From positions 621,479 through 685,478 of the forward strand of contig CM030934.1 in the NCBI GenBank assembly GCA_018136815.1: 64,000 bases of DNA. Direction: 5' to 3'. This document shows positions 19,134 through 30,679 of the stretch, piece after piece. The notes under the pieces are model-generated. The model searched no databases. It saw nothing but the letters and a program-made list of their open reading frames with translations, and was not told the origin of the DNA. Position numbers and translations under genes: made by a program. Position 1 is the first letter of the stretch. Each line of letters opens with the position of its first letter. The stretch is from Isochrysis galbana (lineage: Eukaryota; Haptophyta; Isochrysidales; Isochrysidaceae).

Positions 19134-22103
19134 ATGGGCGCAGGCTGGGCACGGTGTCTCACCGCTTGCCTGCCGCCGGCTGACGCCAGCTTCTACGAGG
19201 GAGAGGAAGGAGAGGAGGAAGGAGAGGTAGAGGGGGAGTGGGCACAGCCCGACTCGATCGGGGCAGCTGCAGTCAGAGAGCTTGAGCACGTCCTGCGCGT
19301 CCGCCTGGATGGCAGGCTGGCGGAGGCATGCGAAGCTCTACGCGACCTCGCAGCCTCGAGCACCAATCAGGAGGCGATTGCAGAGTTTGGCAGTTGGGCG
19401 GACGCTGAGCAATTGGGTGCGTTGGTCGACGACGAGACTGATGCCGCTCGGCGCGCCGAGATTCGCCTCGCTGGTGGTATACCACTACTGGTTGCGGCGC
19501 TTCGTCTCGCGCTGAATGCGGCCCGTAGTGAGAGCGAGCACACTATGAGCTCGCACAACACTATTGTCGCTCGTCACGAGGCTTCTGTTGCTTCTGCTGC
19601 CGCTCCAGCTGTGCAGGCCTTGCGCTTTCTTGTACTATCACCAGAAAACCAGATGGCCGTCGTTCACGCCGGCGGGGTTCCAATTCTCGTCGCGGCACTC
19701 CGGGGCGAGAGCCTGTGTCATGGGATCCAAAGCGGCATCGACTTGTGCAGAATGTACGCCCCGTCCCAGAGTAGCTATGGCGAATCGCAGCGAAACCAAA
19801 ATTTAGCTCTCTGTCGCGCGCGATCTTTGGGCGATTTGATATTCCAGTCTACGTCATTGTCACATGGGGTCACTGGCAATGACAAGCCATCAAGCGACAT
19901 GTTTCGGACGATCTCGGAAGCTGCGGCCGCATGTCTAACAAATGTTGCGTGCATCTCATCCGGTCGATTTGGCATAGCAGCCATTGCAGCAATCCCCCTC
20001 TTTGTCCGCTTGTGCCGTGAGGGTTTGGATGGGGGAAGAGCTGCGGCTGCAGTTGTGCTGTGGCGGCTGGCGCTCGACCCAGAGTTCAAGAATGCCGTTG
20101 CAGCTGCGGGTGGTGTGCTCGCAATGGTAGAATTGATGGCCTCGAAGGCCGCAACGATCCAGGCACGTGTCCATTCGGCGCGTGGGCTGGCAAATCTTTC
20201 TGTCCATACGGAAGTAGCACCTTGTATTGCTGCCGAAGGAGGTGTCGGGGCGGCAATTTCACTTTTGACAGAGGGCGTGGCTTTGTGGAAACGGCATGCT
20301 GCTTCTGTTGGCGCTACTCCTCGCTGTCATCATGAGGGAGCCCTAGCTGGTGCTGCTATCGATGCTGGCATCGCGATCCTTGCCAACCTCTCCTTGTTTG
20401 ACGCGCCTTCCAGACAGCGAATCGCAGTAGAGGGCGGGGTTGCCGCCTTGGCGGATTTTTTGACGGTGGCAACTGCATCATCCGACTCGTGCGCCGGTGT
20501 GCCTGATGCTCGGCTCGGGGATGTCTGCAATTGCACGACGGCTTGTCCTCCTTGTGAGGCATCCACATTTCTGCTCAAGGATGGGCAGATCACTTGGAGG
20601 CGCGACCAAGAGGCATATACCTCCACAGGCTCCGGCCAGCTCCCAGGATCGGGCACGACATCGCCTCGAACGTTGGTGGCATCAAAGCGGCGGGCCGGGC
20701 TGCATGAATTCTCGACCGGTGCCGCCGCAACCTGCATGGCGCGCTTGACAACGGACGCGGCAGCGCGCCGAGAGCTCACTGAACAGGTGCGCAGGGCAAG
20801 TTAGCTCTAAAGGGTTTCATGCCGGGTAGCAATACGAGCCTCAAACACTGGCCTTTAGGCTCCGCCCTGCCATGTTGAACAGCAGCTCCATGCTTTCGCG
20901 ACCTTGTGGTAGGTCCCGCTCATGATTCGTCTCCTCGAGTGCGGTGAGGTACGCACTCGTCTCGCCTCTGCTGCGGCTTTGGCAAATCTCTGCCTGGACA
21001 ACACCATCGTCTCGTTGGTTCTGGACGGTGGCGCGGCAGCATATTTTATCAGGATACTTTCGGAAGATCGCAAGGGTGCATGCGCGGGAGACAACTTCAT
21101 TCAAGTTGATCGACCGCAGGAATTCGACGCCTTGAGGGTCGCCGCGGCACGCGCGGTGTGTAACATCGTTGGGACTACCGACGATATGTGGGTAAGCTGC
21201 CGCTCCGCCTCATGTGGCTATCGCCTATCATCCTCCAGATCGTGCCCGCAGATGGATGAACACGTCTTTGGAGTGTTGGTCTGATCTTTGGTCCGCCCCC
21301 TTCTTGGGCCTTTGTCCTCCTAGGGCCGTGTGCATATTCCCGACATTTTCATTCCTCTCCTTGACCTCATGGCATCAGTCTCGGCCTCAGTGCGGCATGC
21401 AGCAGCCGAGACACTCGCCACTCTCGCATCATCGGCCGCAGCCCAAGCCGCTATCGCCGCCCTACCCGATGGTTTTGCCTTAGTTCTCTCTCTTCTTTGT
21501 CAACCCTTCGAGATCTCGTCTTCTACCGATGTTCTCGCCCGTTCAGCCACGCAGGAGGCGGCTGCGCGTGCCATTGCGCGCCTAGCCGCAAAAGAAGCAA
21601 CTCGAGCCGCCATGGTGCAGTGGGGTGCGATTCCTCTCTTGGAACAAGTAGCAACAACAACCAGCGAAGGCTGGGACAATATGCCCTCAGTTTTTTCGGC
21701 CAAGGTGCGTGTGGCACAAGCGGCGGCGGATGCCATTAGAACGCTCGCACAAACCGCGGCATCCTTTTCATTTAGCGAGACCGAAGAGTACAGCAGCGCT
21801 TTGGGAAGGCTAATCGGAAGCGATATCGGAGCAAGTGGCACCGTATATTCAACTTCATCGCCAATAGGTCAGACTGCCCGTGCAACAAGCGCTCAACCCG
21901 GCGTCTTCCTCCGTAGCAAGGAGCACGGAGCTCATGACAACGTCGGTGGAGGGGTGGAGATGGATCACTTAGATAGGAACAGCCGAATGAGTGCCATTGG
22001 ATCCTGCAACGCTGAGCTTCTAGAAGGAGTCCTCCACGGGCATCACTGGAAGGAATCGCACAATATCCAAGGATCTTTGATAGTTAGCATGTATTCCTCC
22101 TAG
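19134..22103 (+). CDS. armadillo-repeat protein, 3 exons
   Basis: Alpha-helical scaffold protein of about 903 residues. Proposed exons are 19134-20786, 20913-21191 and 21324-22103, with GT-AG introns of 126 and 132 nt that preserve the frame. Armadillo-type units recur throughout: repeated patterns such as AGGIPLLVAALR, AGGVPILVAALR, EGGVGAAISLL, EGGVAALADFL and RLASAAALANLCLD, each followed by helical alanine/leucine segments. An acidic EGEEGEEEGE patch follows the N terminus. A Cys/Ser-rich insertion near CNCTTACPPC interrupts the repeats in exon 1, and an atypical stretch (about 19.75-19.87 kb) may be another loop or an unspliced intron. The C terminus is Ser/Gly-rich and disordered. The first ATG of the open frame (19134) was chosen; an upstream exon is possible. 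Armadillo proteins bind partner proteins; the partner here is unknown. Confidence 0.8.
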
Positions 22104-22359
22104 GGAATGATGGGGGTGCGATCTACTCTACGCCGTTCGTCGCAATCGCCTTGTCTACCGTCAAACACCGCTGTGCAACGTGTGCTGAGCGGGCCTACAC
22201 ATCAATGGCAATTAATAATAGAGCTCCATGCCTCGAGCTCAAGGTGGTGGGTGATAATATTTTTATAGCATATTATAGCGCTCTCAGCCCGCGCGCGCAG
22301 CCGTGGGTCGCGAGTGCTAGGTAGAGAAAAACTTCTTGAAAAGTCTGGCTATCGTTGCT

Positions 22360-22860
22360 GTACTACGCACGGGAGGGAATCGGAGTGGTGAATGTAGGGC
22401 GCATCACTATTAGAAACGCGGAGCTTCCGCGGCGTCCGATCGCGCGTGATCGCGGCCGAAGAATGCGCCCTGGAGGTGGTGCGGCCATGCAGAGCCCAGA
22501 GCTCTCGCGAGCAGGGTGGGGGGCGTAACTGGTAGGTCGCACGCTGGTTCTTGAGGGTCGCACACACTCGCATTGACCCATCCTGGCCCCTGGCCCCTCG
22601 CACCGCAAGAATGCCTCGATATCGATCCGCCCCGACGCCCAGGGCCATGGCCCGATTGACGTCGACAAGCGCTCGCTCGCTCGGACGCCTGGAGGTGCAA
22701 CTCCTCAAGTGACCGTGCGGCGCGGCGGACCGGTCGCGACCGGGCCATTCCGGACCTGCCTCGAGCCCCCCAGAGCCTCCTGGCCCGGCCCCACGCGTTC
22801 GCGCCCACCGTTGATTGATCCGAAATCTTGATTGAGTGCTAGTGTGTGGCGTGTTCACCT
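22360..22860 (-). mobile_element. degenerate retroelement fragment, inverted match to 30.68-31.0 kb
   Basis: On the minus strand this matches, with many substitutions, 30680-31000 on the plus strand, the sequence right after the Copia-like frame. It includes a CGCGGAAGCTCCGCGTTTCTA palindrome-rich stretch. Frames are broken. 22104-22359 and 22861-23200 show no gene. Confidence 0.55.
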
Positions 22861-23039
22861 CTCACCTCCGCCTTCACGCCTTCACCGCAAAGGCGTGCGT
22901 CGAGACCGCAAGGCCATGAATATTTCGGCATGAGCAAGAGCCTTCTTCGTTACATAAGTCTTATCATAAGACCAAAAGCGTTCAATTATCCCTAGCGCAA
23001 CGTGACGGCGGGGGCTGGGAGGTGGGAGCGGTCGGCGCG

Positions 23040-23080
23040 CGCTCCATCGCTAAAACTATAACAATAGTTTTGAAGTACAT
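23040..23080. repeat. short dispersed repeat with AAACTATAACAATAGTTT palindrome
   Basis: A GGGAGCGGTCG...CGCTCCAT stretch followed by an imperfect AAACTAT...ATAGTTT palindrome. It recurs in the same order and orientation at 27850-27895. Confidence 0.55.
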
Positions 23081-23199
23081 GCCCCCTGCAAAGTGAAGTG
23101 GCGTGTCGCCTCGTGATCCTGTACTTTTGTACTTTAATGAGGGGGTCGAACTTATACCGTCCACATGGGGGCATGGGGGTAGTTGCCAAAAAAACAACC

Positions 23200-23845
23200 A
23201 AACCTGAGGTGCACCCTCTTCGTCGCTTGTCTAGAAGGTATCTCCGCACATCGCCTTCTTCCCCCACGGGAGTTTGGATCTCTCCTCGACCCTCCGCGTT
23301 GGCTTCAGCGGACGAGTTTCACTATAACGATAGTTCGAACCCTTCGTTTGCGTAGTTTTGCGCTCTCTTTCCATATTTCTTCGCGCATGACGCATGACGA
23401 GCGATCGCGACCTCAGCCTTCGCCGCGCTGGAGGGGTTTATTATTTATCGTATGATTCCGGAGTGTTTACGTTAGTCTTCTGAGCCCAAGGTCTTTGGCT
23501 TTGGTTTTTGTTTTTTTGTGAGTGATTTTGTAGCAACTTCGTCGAGTCCCACTGTGTTCCCAAGCCCAAGCGAGTCCCCCCGAGTTCCCGAGTCTATACC
23601 CCGAGACCGCGAGTCAGCAAGTCAATACAAGCCAAGCACGCGCCTGAGCCACCCCCAGTCGCCTGCCACCACCCCCCACAAGCCCCCTTCCACACTTCCA
23701 CGCCCTCCGTGCGTCGTGCGTCCATCGTCGCCATGCCGGTAGTCCCGAGGAAAGCTCCATGAGCTCTCCCCGTACGCGCTAGCTACCGGCGCGCCCTCGC
23801 AGGCAATCTCCAAGAGTGAGATCACCCTTGCTTTGACACCTACAC
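23200..23845 (-). mobile_element. LTR-like dispersed repeat, inverted copy of 15377-16030
   Basis: The minus strand begins TGTCAAAGCAAGGGTGATCTCAC at about 23845 and follows the 15.4-kb copy for about 630 bases, diverging past GACAAGCGACGA near 23215. No internal coding is shared. 23850-24478 beyond it holds a small AGATAC hairpin near 24005-24040 and no gene. Confidence 0.6.
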
Positions 23846-24477
23846 ACCTACGCCCTCCCTACCAAGTACCAGGGACCAGGGGAGGTGGGAAAGGAAAAAA
23901 GTGGTTAAAATGAGTAGTTACGTAGTTACTAGCTAGAAGCTAGAAGTGGTGTGTATTATCCTGGTCTGGGGCTCCCCTAGATAGAGTAGATACTATTGTA
24001 TCTGGCCCCTCCCCCAGATACAGTATCTTGCATCTCCCACATAGGTTGCTAGTGCCAAGTGCCAAATGCTTGGGTCTTGGGTGTTTGGTGTTTGGGTGCT
24101 AACTGGTTTACACTCTAGCTAACTTGTTCACAACCCTAACTCCCTAAGAGTAGTGAGCACTCTAGAAGTGCGCCAGGCTGCAGATACCCCAAGGTATAGA
24201 GATAGCGCACAACGTGAAACAATGGCGACGAGCAGCAGACGGAGTCGTTCACCACAGAAGAACAAGAGAGCCACAGAAGAACTCTTGAACTCTTCATGAA
24301 GCACAATACTCTAAAATTAGTTCGATCTTTCGTTCTTCTTCTCTCTCTCTCTCTCATCCCTGGAATGATGGTGTGAAGTACTGTAGAGTAGTCTATCATG
24401 CCCCCTTTCTCCTTCCTTCTTTCCTCGGTGCTGCCGCGGAGATTTTGTTGGCGAGAAGCGAGCGAGCAACCAGCGGT

Positions 24478-24618
<141 letters not shown>

Positions 24619-24864
24619 AGATGGGACGAGAGAGGGAAGAAGGCGGTCGAGGTCTGCACACCGCGCGTCGCGCACCCCACGGCAGGCGCTCCCCGCTCCT
24701 TCCCTCCCCCCCCCCACCTCACCCCCGGCGGTCCTGACCCACCTCTTCCCCTTGCCTTCTCCCTCCCGCTCTCCCTCGCCCCCCCCCACCCCCCCCACCC
24801 CACCCCACCCCGTCTCCACCGCCCACCTCCTGCTCGACAGGCCGTCCCTCAGCCTTCCTCTTAA

Positions 24865-25692
24865 ATGGCCTCCTCTCCCCTCAGCATCCTCGCCCTCGTG
24901 CTCTCCTTCGACGGTGCGTCCGGGCGCTTCTTCCGGCAGAACCCGTGCAATCCGATCGATACGGTCAACAATGGCACCTTCACGCTCGACCTCGAGGAAT
25001 ACACGCGTGCGACCTGGTACGTGCAGAAGCAGCAGGTGAACGCCTATCAGCCAGCCACCGAGCTTTATTGCGTGACAGCGACCTACAACCTCGAGAACGG
25101 GAAAGTGCCACTCTTTGGTGGGCCAGTCATCTCAGTATACAACAGGGCCACCAAGGAGAACATGAACGACCAGATCAATGGTGGAGTGCTGTGTGCCCGT
25201 ATCGCTGATGCAAGCGAGCCAGACAAGTTTTCTGTTGCCCCTTGCTTTTTGCCTAACATCTTTGCTGGCCCATACTGGCCCATCTACTTGGAAACCAACG
25301 CTAATGGGGAATACACCATCGTCGTCGTTTCTGGTGGCCAACCCGACGTTGTCCTCAGTGAGAACCCCACTATCTGTACAACCAAGGAGAGAGGCATCAA
25401 CAACAGCGGGCTGTGGATCCTGGCCCGCGACCCCGAGGCCGACCCAGCAGCCATAGCGCGCGCAGAGGCGGCAATGTTGAGCATGGGCGTGGGAACGAGC
25501 GAGCTGGTGGATGTGCCGCAAGGCACACAGTGCCAAAATGCCTACGACTCTCGATTCATCAAACCTCGCGATTGCTCCGATCCCGGCAAATGCAATCCGG
25601 CGTCTGGAGCCGGAGCATGTGATGCTGCCGCTGGGCCGATAAGGAAGTTGTTTTGCATCCTATTTCGCACCTTCTTCTATTCTTGCATCTGA
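24865..25692 (+). CDS. secreted lipocalin-like protein
   Basis: About 275 residues. The N terminus (residues 1-20) is hydrophobic and looks like a signal peptide. A lipocalin start motif, TWYVQ with W51, is followed by alternating beta-strand segments. The closing LWILARDP segment (W183) resembles the conserved end of the Blc/ApoD-type barrel. Lipocalins bind small hydrophobic ligands; algal relatives act on lipids or pigments outside the cell or in plastid membranes. After the barrel comes a Cys-rich tail (CxNAYDS...DCSDPGKCNP). The last 15 residues look like intron translation: a GT at 25647 and AG acceptors at 25708-25709 or 25719-25720 could splice to a short alternative end. Start: first ATG, directly before the signal peptide. 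It stands alone among repeats. Confidence 0.7.
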   Translation: MASSPLSILALVLSFDGASGRFFRQNPCNPIDTVNNGTFTLDLEEYTRATWYVQKQQVNAYQPATELYCVTATYNLENGKVPLFGGPVISVYNRATKENMNDQINGGVLCARIADASEPDKFSVAPCFLPNIFAGPYWPIYLETNANGEYTIVVVSGGQPDVVLSENPTICTTKERGINNSGLWILARDPEADPAAIARAEAAMLSMGVGTSELVDVPQGTQCQNAYDSRFIKPRDCSDPGKCNPASGAGACDAAAGPIRKLFCILFRTFFYSCI

Positions 25693-26164
25693 CTTTCCCC
25701 TTTGCAAAGTACCATCACAGCCCGGCCAACAACGTGCACATCTCTGGCGAAGGCTGCACGGTTGCCTAGCTGGCCGAGCTTTCATGATCCGAACTCATCT
25801 ATCTGTGCGATGCGGTCGGCGTTCAAGCGCCGGAATAGTATGAGAGCTTCCGGCGCATCATTTACACCACTCGTTCCAGCTTCGACGTGACCCATACACT
25901 TGATTGATCTCTTGCGGAGAGCATGCAAAGCTTCTAGCAGGTGAAACGGCTAGCGGCTTAGTTCCAGCATCGCATTGAAAGGTAATCTCATCGAGATTGA
26001 TTTCTTCTTACGGCTGTTTGGACATGTGCCGTGTTGGCGGCCGTGTCGTGTTTAGTGTCGTCTGTCACCCACCCCGACAACTTTGTTTTGCGCCACATCC
26101 ACATCGCCATTGCTTGTATCTCGTAGACTGCACAGCTGAGGCTATGCTGAAAACCAAATGAATC

Positions 26165-26384
26165 TTGTTGCGGGTTGAAAAAAATCATCTAAAGATTCTC
26201 GGCTATACACCTACTAGGGACCCGCATCTAACGCTTTCCGCTTTCCTACCGACACTGCCCTTTATTCCCTCCGCTGCTCCTCTTCACCTTCTCCCTTTCT
26301 TGACTCTGTCTTCGATTTCCGGGGTCTAGCTCAAGCAGGTGCTCTTACCTTGGGCTAGATTTAGAGGCCGGCGGGGCAAGCAAC
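26165..26384 (-). mobile_element. LINE-B 3' tail remnant
   Basis: The minus strand ends with TAGTAGGTGTATAGCCGAG, AATCTTTAGATGA and a T-run at about 26180, matching the tails at 6.76 and 48.5 kb. It also carries CCCAAGGTAAGAGCACCTG, similar to the 48.35-kb 3' UTR. 25700-26164 upstream has no supported gene. Confidence 0.6.
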
Positions 26385-26526
26385 AAAAAACCTTTTAATT
26401 ATCTCGCCTCGCGCGTGGCCTTGGGATCAACTACCGTAGCCACGCCCATTTCCCTTCCGCTCCCTCACTTCTCGCCTTGCGGCATCTCCCCTTGTGCTCT
26501 ACGTAGGGGCCCAGGTCGTGGGGGAC
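26385..26526 (-). mobile_element. LINE-A 3' tail only (extreme 5' truncation)
   Basis: About 140 bases matching the LINE-A 3' UTR end: the GTAGAGCACAAGGGGAGATG block, a GCGGCAAGGCGAG-like stretch, GAAATGGGCGTGGCTACGGT, then TTAAAAGG and a T-run. It directly abuts a LINE-B tail. Confidence 0.8.
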
Positions 26527-26544
26527 CTCTAGGCCCAGGTAGAA

Positions 26545-26640
26545 ATATGCAGTTTTTGTTACCCAAATATGCAGAGAAAATATGCAAAAAATATGCAGCG
26601 CGTCACCCAAATATGCAAAAAATATGCAGTACATATTTTA
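26545..26640. repeat. AAATATGCA short-repeat cluster
   Basis: Six or more copies of AAATATGCA separated by short A-runs, including two ACCCAAATATGCA units. AT-rich island in GC-rich sequence; possibly the core of a degraded MITE. Confidence 0.5.
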
Positions 26641-26763
26641 CATGTGTAGGCACGAGACATGTGTGAATGGCCGATCAATCAATAGTATGGGAGTATATGG
26701 GAGTGGAGAGACAGAGAGAGAGTTATATATAAGTTATATTGAGGTAGGTAGAGGTAGATAGAT

Positions 26764-26832
26764 AAATTTTTAACAAATTTTTATGGGTCGCGGCGCGGCA
26801 AAGGAACGGGACTAGCGCTCACTCAAGACAGG
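26764..26832 (+). repeat. dispersed 70-bp repeat (copy 2)
   Basis: Matches 15306-15376 with one or two changes and ends at the same GACAGGAC boundary, after which the two loci differ completely. Confidence 0.7.
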
Positions 26833-26869
26833 ACACCCTGCCGCGGCAAGCGCAAGCACCCTTCCCCCC

Positions 26870-27874
26870 TTATGCCACCCAGCTCTTCACTAGCTTTCTA
26901 CCTGCGCTAGCCAGAGCGCCCCTCCCTCCACACTCAGACAGCCCCCTACGCCAGGATCCTGTTCTGGTCTCGCAGGCAAGGGGGCCTAATGGGGGGGAGA
27001 GGGGCAACTCCTCAGAGAGGAGCTGTGGGGAAGGAGATGTCCGAGTGGGGGCGCTATACCCTTGCGCTAGGCATGGGCAGCGACGCCGCCTCAAGACATG
27101 TCCTCCCTCTTGTCTTGAGTCGAAATTTTTGGTGCTTGAAGCAGAGGGCAAGGGGGTTTGTGCTTCTTGGGTTAGTTGTAGTTGGAAGAGGGAGTGGGAG
27201 AGGGAGTGAAGTGTTGGAAGAGGGCCCAAGGCAGGGCACTGAGTTGAAGGTAATTGTGGCCCACAAGAGTGGGGTGAAAACGTGAAGTGTATCAACAAGG
27301 GTCTTGAGTTGAAATTTTTGGTGCTTTGAACAGAGGGCGAGGGGGTTCGTTCTGTTTGGGTTGGTTCTAGAGGGAAGGAAGAGTAGGAGAGGGAGTCAAG
27401 TGTTGAAGGAGGGCCCAAGGCAGGGCACTGAGTTGTAGGTTCTTGTGGCCCACAGGAGTGGGGTGAAAACGAGAAGTGAGTCAACATGTTGAAAAACAGA
27501 GGCACAAGTTGCTCTCCGTAGGAGATTGACGGTTGTGAAGTGCCCTCCCATGTTGGGTGCACTGATGGTAGAGGTTTCCACCATGGGGAGGGCAGCTGAG
27601 CTGCCCTCCCACATGAGGTGCTCTTGGGGTGGGAGGGTTTCCCACTGTTGGAGGGGGTCTCAAAGACCCCCTGCATGCTACGCAGAGCCATGGGGGCAAC
27701 CTGTTCGGTGCCAGTGCTCGCCACCCCGCGCGCTTGCGCGGGCGTGGTTTGGATGGGCTGGATGGGCTCTGAGAGGGCTTTCTGACGAGCCGCCTCGGGC
27801 GGCATGGGGCGTCCCAGGTGGGGCGCGGTGGCGAGGGTCGCCTGGGGCTCGGGAGCGGTCGCGGCACGCTCCAT
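26870..27874 (-). CDS. doubtful 334-residue Ser/Pro-rich ORF with internal duplication
   Basis: An open frame of 334 codons from ATG 27874. It is low-complexity Ser/Pro/Thr-rich and contains a 63-residue block present twice (SPHSCGP...CPALGP...STKNF). The duplicated DNA (189 bp) is a multiple of three, so the frame is kept. There is no signal peptide, domain or intron. The first residues (MERA-TAP) also occur in a dispersed repeat at 23.05 kb, suggesting the start lies in a repeat. It may be non-coding sequence that happens to be open. Confidence 0.25.
   Translation of the reverse strand: MERAATAPEPQATLATAPHLGRPMPPEAARQKALSEPIQPIQTTPAQARGVASTGTEQVAPMALRSMQGVFETPSNSGKPSHPKSTSCGRAAQLPSPWWKPLPSVHPTWEGTSQPSISYGEQLVPLFFNMLTHFSFSPHSCGPQEPTTQCPALGPPSTLDSLSYSSFPLEPTQTERTPSPSVQSTKNFNSRPLLIHFTFSPHSCGPQLPSTQCPALGPLPTLHSLSHSLFQLQLTQEAQTPLPSASSTKNFDSRQEGGHVLRRRRCPCLAQGYSAPTRTSPSPQLLSEELPLSPPLGPLACETRTGSWRRGLSECGGRGALASAGRKLVKSWVA
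27112..27487. repeat. two tandem 189-bp units
   Basis: Units start at GTCTTGAG 27112 and 27301 and share most positions, including GGGCCCAAGGCAGGGCACTG and GGCCCACA(A/G)GAGTGGGGTGA. Confidence 0.85.
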
Positions 27875-28232
27875 AGTTCAAACTATAACAATAGTTTTAG
27901 AGGTAGATAGATAGCACACGCACATACGGGGAGGTTCTTCGCGCTCGTCGACGTCGCTCTTGTCGTTGCCGTCGCTGTCGCCGTGCTCGCGCTCGTCCTC
28001 ACCACCCCTTGCCCTTGCCTGCTCCTGCACCGATGATGCTGGACTTGCACGCTCGCACGCGCGTGCGAGATGGTCCACGTCAATGTGGATGCCCATCTCG
28101 CAACGCAGTGCGGCGCGAGCGCGGCGCGAGCGATCTGAGGGGTGAGACGGGACAGTTCAGCGCGTGGGGGGCGCTTGGGGGCAGGCAGAGAAGGGGGAGA
28201 GGGGAGAGGGAAGAGGGGCCACTCACCGGCAC

Positions 28233-28985
28233 TTTGGGGTAAATCCTGTTGTATTGTATGACCCACCAAGCACCATATTGACAGATGACACCCTTGCAGC
28301 TGCGCAAATCGCCCAAGCTGCCCGTGCGCACCGCGTCGAGATCGGCCACGCCCCCGGATTCAACGCTAACATCCAGGTGCCGAGATGCACGCGAGTACCC
28401 AACATTGAGCCGTCACCGGGCACGCTGCCGGATGTTTGTTTGGGGTTGATCCAGTTGTATTGTATGGCCCACCAAGCACCATATTGACAGATGACACCCT
28501 TGCAGCTACGACAATCGCCCAAACTGTCCGCGCGCACCGCGTCGAAATCGGCCACGCCCCCGGATTCAACGCTAGCGTCCCGGTGCCGTGATACGCACGA
28601 GTAACCGACTTTGAGCCGTCATCGAGCGCGCCGCCGGATGTTTGGGGTTGATCAAGTTGTATGGTATGACCCACCAGGCACCATATCGACAGATGACACC
28701 CTTGCAGCTACGACAATCGCCCAAACTGTCCGCGCGCACCGCGTCGAAATCGGCCACGCCCCCGGATTCAACGCTCACGTCCCGGTGCCGAGATGCACGC
28801 GAGTACCCAGCTTTGAGCCGTCACCGAGCGCGCTGCCGGATGTTTGGTGTTGATCCAGTCGTATGGTATGGCCCACCAAGTACCATATCGACAGATGACA
28901 CCCTTGCAGCCACTCAGCCACGCCAATCGCCCAAACTGTCCGCACGCCACCGGATTCAACGCTAACGTCCTGGTGCTTTTGGTCT
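28233..28985. repeat. tandem array of about 202-bp units, 3.7 copies
   Basis: Units begin at TTTGGGG/TTTGGTG at 28233, 28439, 28641 and 28843, giving periods of 206, 202 and 202. Each unit holds CACCAAGCACCATATTGACAG-like, GATGACACCCTTGCAGC and CGGATTCAACGCTAACG-like blocks. Because 202 is not a multiple of three, no protein repeat can run through it. The last unit is partial and diverged. 27890-28232 has no gene. Confidence 0.9.
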
Positions 28986-29384
28986 AAGCAGCGCTTGCGC
29001 TCGACGTCCAGTCGACAGGTGGCCGTGGCGATGGCGAGAGAGTCGAACGAAGCCAGCGAGCAGGAGCACGAGAGGAGAGTGAGAGTGACGAGAGGACGGA
29101 GGACCGTGCGGATGCGCGCCGAGTCGCCACCATCGTGAGGACGACGAGGGCGAGGAGAGAGAGCTGGAGTGAGCGAGGAGGGAGTAGGGAGGCAGGCAGT
29201 AGGGGCCTTCTCTCTGGTAGGTCGGTGAGAGGCCAAGGGAGGGGGAAGGGGGGGGGGGGACCCGGGGGGGGGGAGATAGGCGAGACAGGGCAAACCCTCT
29301 TGCAATTCCCGCACCTGTCCCCTCCGCTGCCCCACCTGCGGCGACAAGTTCTGCGTCTGCGCGCGCCCGCCTTCCGCCTGCGTC

Positions 29385-30671
29385 GTGCACGCCGCCATCC
29401 CGCCTGACCCCCGCGCCCTCACCAACGCCCTCGGCGAGCCTCTGCCCACCCGTTTCTACGAACATCTCGTCCGCCTCTGGGTCGAACGCCGCCACCCTCT
29501 TCCGCCCACTTGCCCCTCAGCTCGCGTTGCCTTAGCCCCGCCCCGCCCCGACTCCTCCCTCGCCGACGCCGACGCGCTTCTCGACGCCTATCTCGATGAA
29601 CTCCCCTGCCCCTCCGAGCCCACGACGATCGGGCCGCTTTGCTCCGTCGCCTTCGCGTGTCCCCTGGCCGTCGCCGCCGACGCCCTCGAGCCCTCCGTCT
29701 CTCACTCCAGCATCGCTGTCTCGCCCGCTCCCGCGACAATCGCCTTCCAACTCGACGGCGGCGCAAACGCCAACATCCTCTGCGACGCTTCCGCCTCCGC
29801 CCTCTGCCTCCACTCTCCCTCGTCCGGCGTCATCAAAGGCATTGCCGGCGGCCTGCCCTACGCCTCCGCAGCTCTCGCCCGAGTCTCCTTCGGCGCTCTC
29901 CCAGCTCCCTCGCATCTCGTCGGCTTTCTCTGCGCGCCCGAAGGTCCCAACATCATCTCGGAGTCCGTCCTCATCGACTCCCTGCATGTCGAGATCCACA
30001 AGAAGCCTGCCCCCCGCCCCTCCGAGATGCTCTTCCCAGACGGCACTGCCCTTGCCCTCCGCCGCGCCCATGGTCTTTTTTACATCGACGTCGCATTCCA
30101 CCCCGCCCCCTCCGCGGATGCCCCGACCGTCAGCGCCGCCTCCCTCCTTAGCGCCAACGATTCCGCGCTCCTGTGGGCCGCCCGCCTCGGCACGGACTCC
30201 GCCGGCCTCGCCGCCACGTCTCGCTCTACGCACGGTATCCGTCTCGACTCCCTCTCTCCCGCTCAGCGCGCCGCCGTCGACTCCAGCGTGCCCCGCGCGC
30301 TCGCCCAAGCCAAGCACGCTCCCGTCCGCAGCACGCCCGCCCGTGACCTTGCCACCCGCCCCGCCGCCCTTTTCATCTGCGACGGTTTCGGCCCGCACTC
30401 CGCCGCGTCTCCCACCGACGGCGCGACGTATCATTTCGAGGCCGTCGACGAGTTCACGTCGCCCACGCCGTCCAACCTGTCCCCGCGTGCTCCTCCAGTC
30501 CCTCTTCGCCCGCCCTCCGTGCCCCACGTTGATCAAACCTCTCATGTTATGTCTCAACTCTCTTTCCCACCAGACCACCCCACAGCCACAGCTACACTCA
30601 GCTCACCACAGGTATATTGTATTCAGGAACACCCCGGTCGCGACCGGCTTGTTGCGTCCTACCGCCCTTAG
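29385..30671 (+). pseudogene. Copia-like gag-pol fragment
   Basis: A long frame rich in Ala/Pro/Ser that looks like a broken Ty1/Copia polyprotein. It has an LDGGANANIL stretch like a retropepsin DSG site (with G in place of S), then an LWAARLGTD block resembling the GAG-pre-integrase LWH-x-RLGH. A short stretch resembling the beginning of the integrase (ICDGFGP...YHFEAVDEFTS) follows. After that the integrase core, RT and RNase H are missing: the sequence becomes unrelated and stops at 30671. Sequence just downstream (30680-31000) recurs inverted at 22.4-22.7 kb. No true start codon is established. It is dead; the altered protease triplet also argues against activity. Confidence 0.5.
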
Positions 30672-30679
30672 GAGCAATT

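Noticed and set aside
28164-28965. Protein-coding tandem repeat (DDTLAA..IAQ..RAHRVEIGH) in the 202-bp array
   Set aside because: The unit length is not a multiple of three and stops occur between units, so no continuous protein repeat is possible.
29532-30578. 348-residue minus-strand frame opposite the Copia-like fragment
   Set aside because: Gly/Arg-rich and repetitive, as expected for the reverse of a GC-rich Ala/Pro-coding frame. No motif; the plus strand has protease- and integrase-like motifs.
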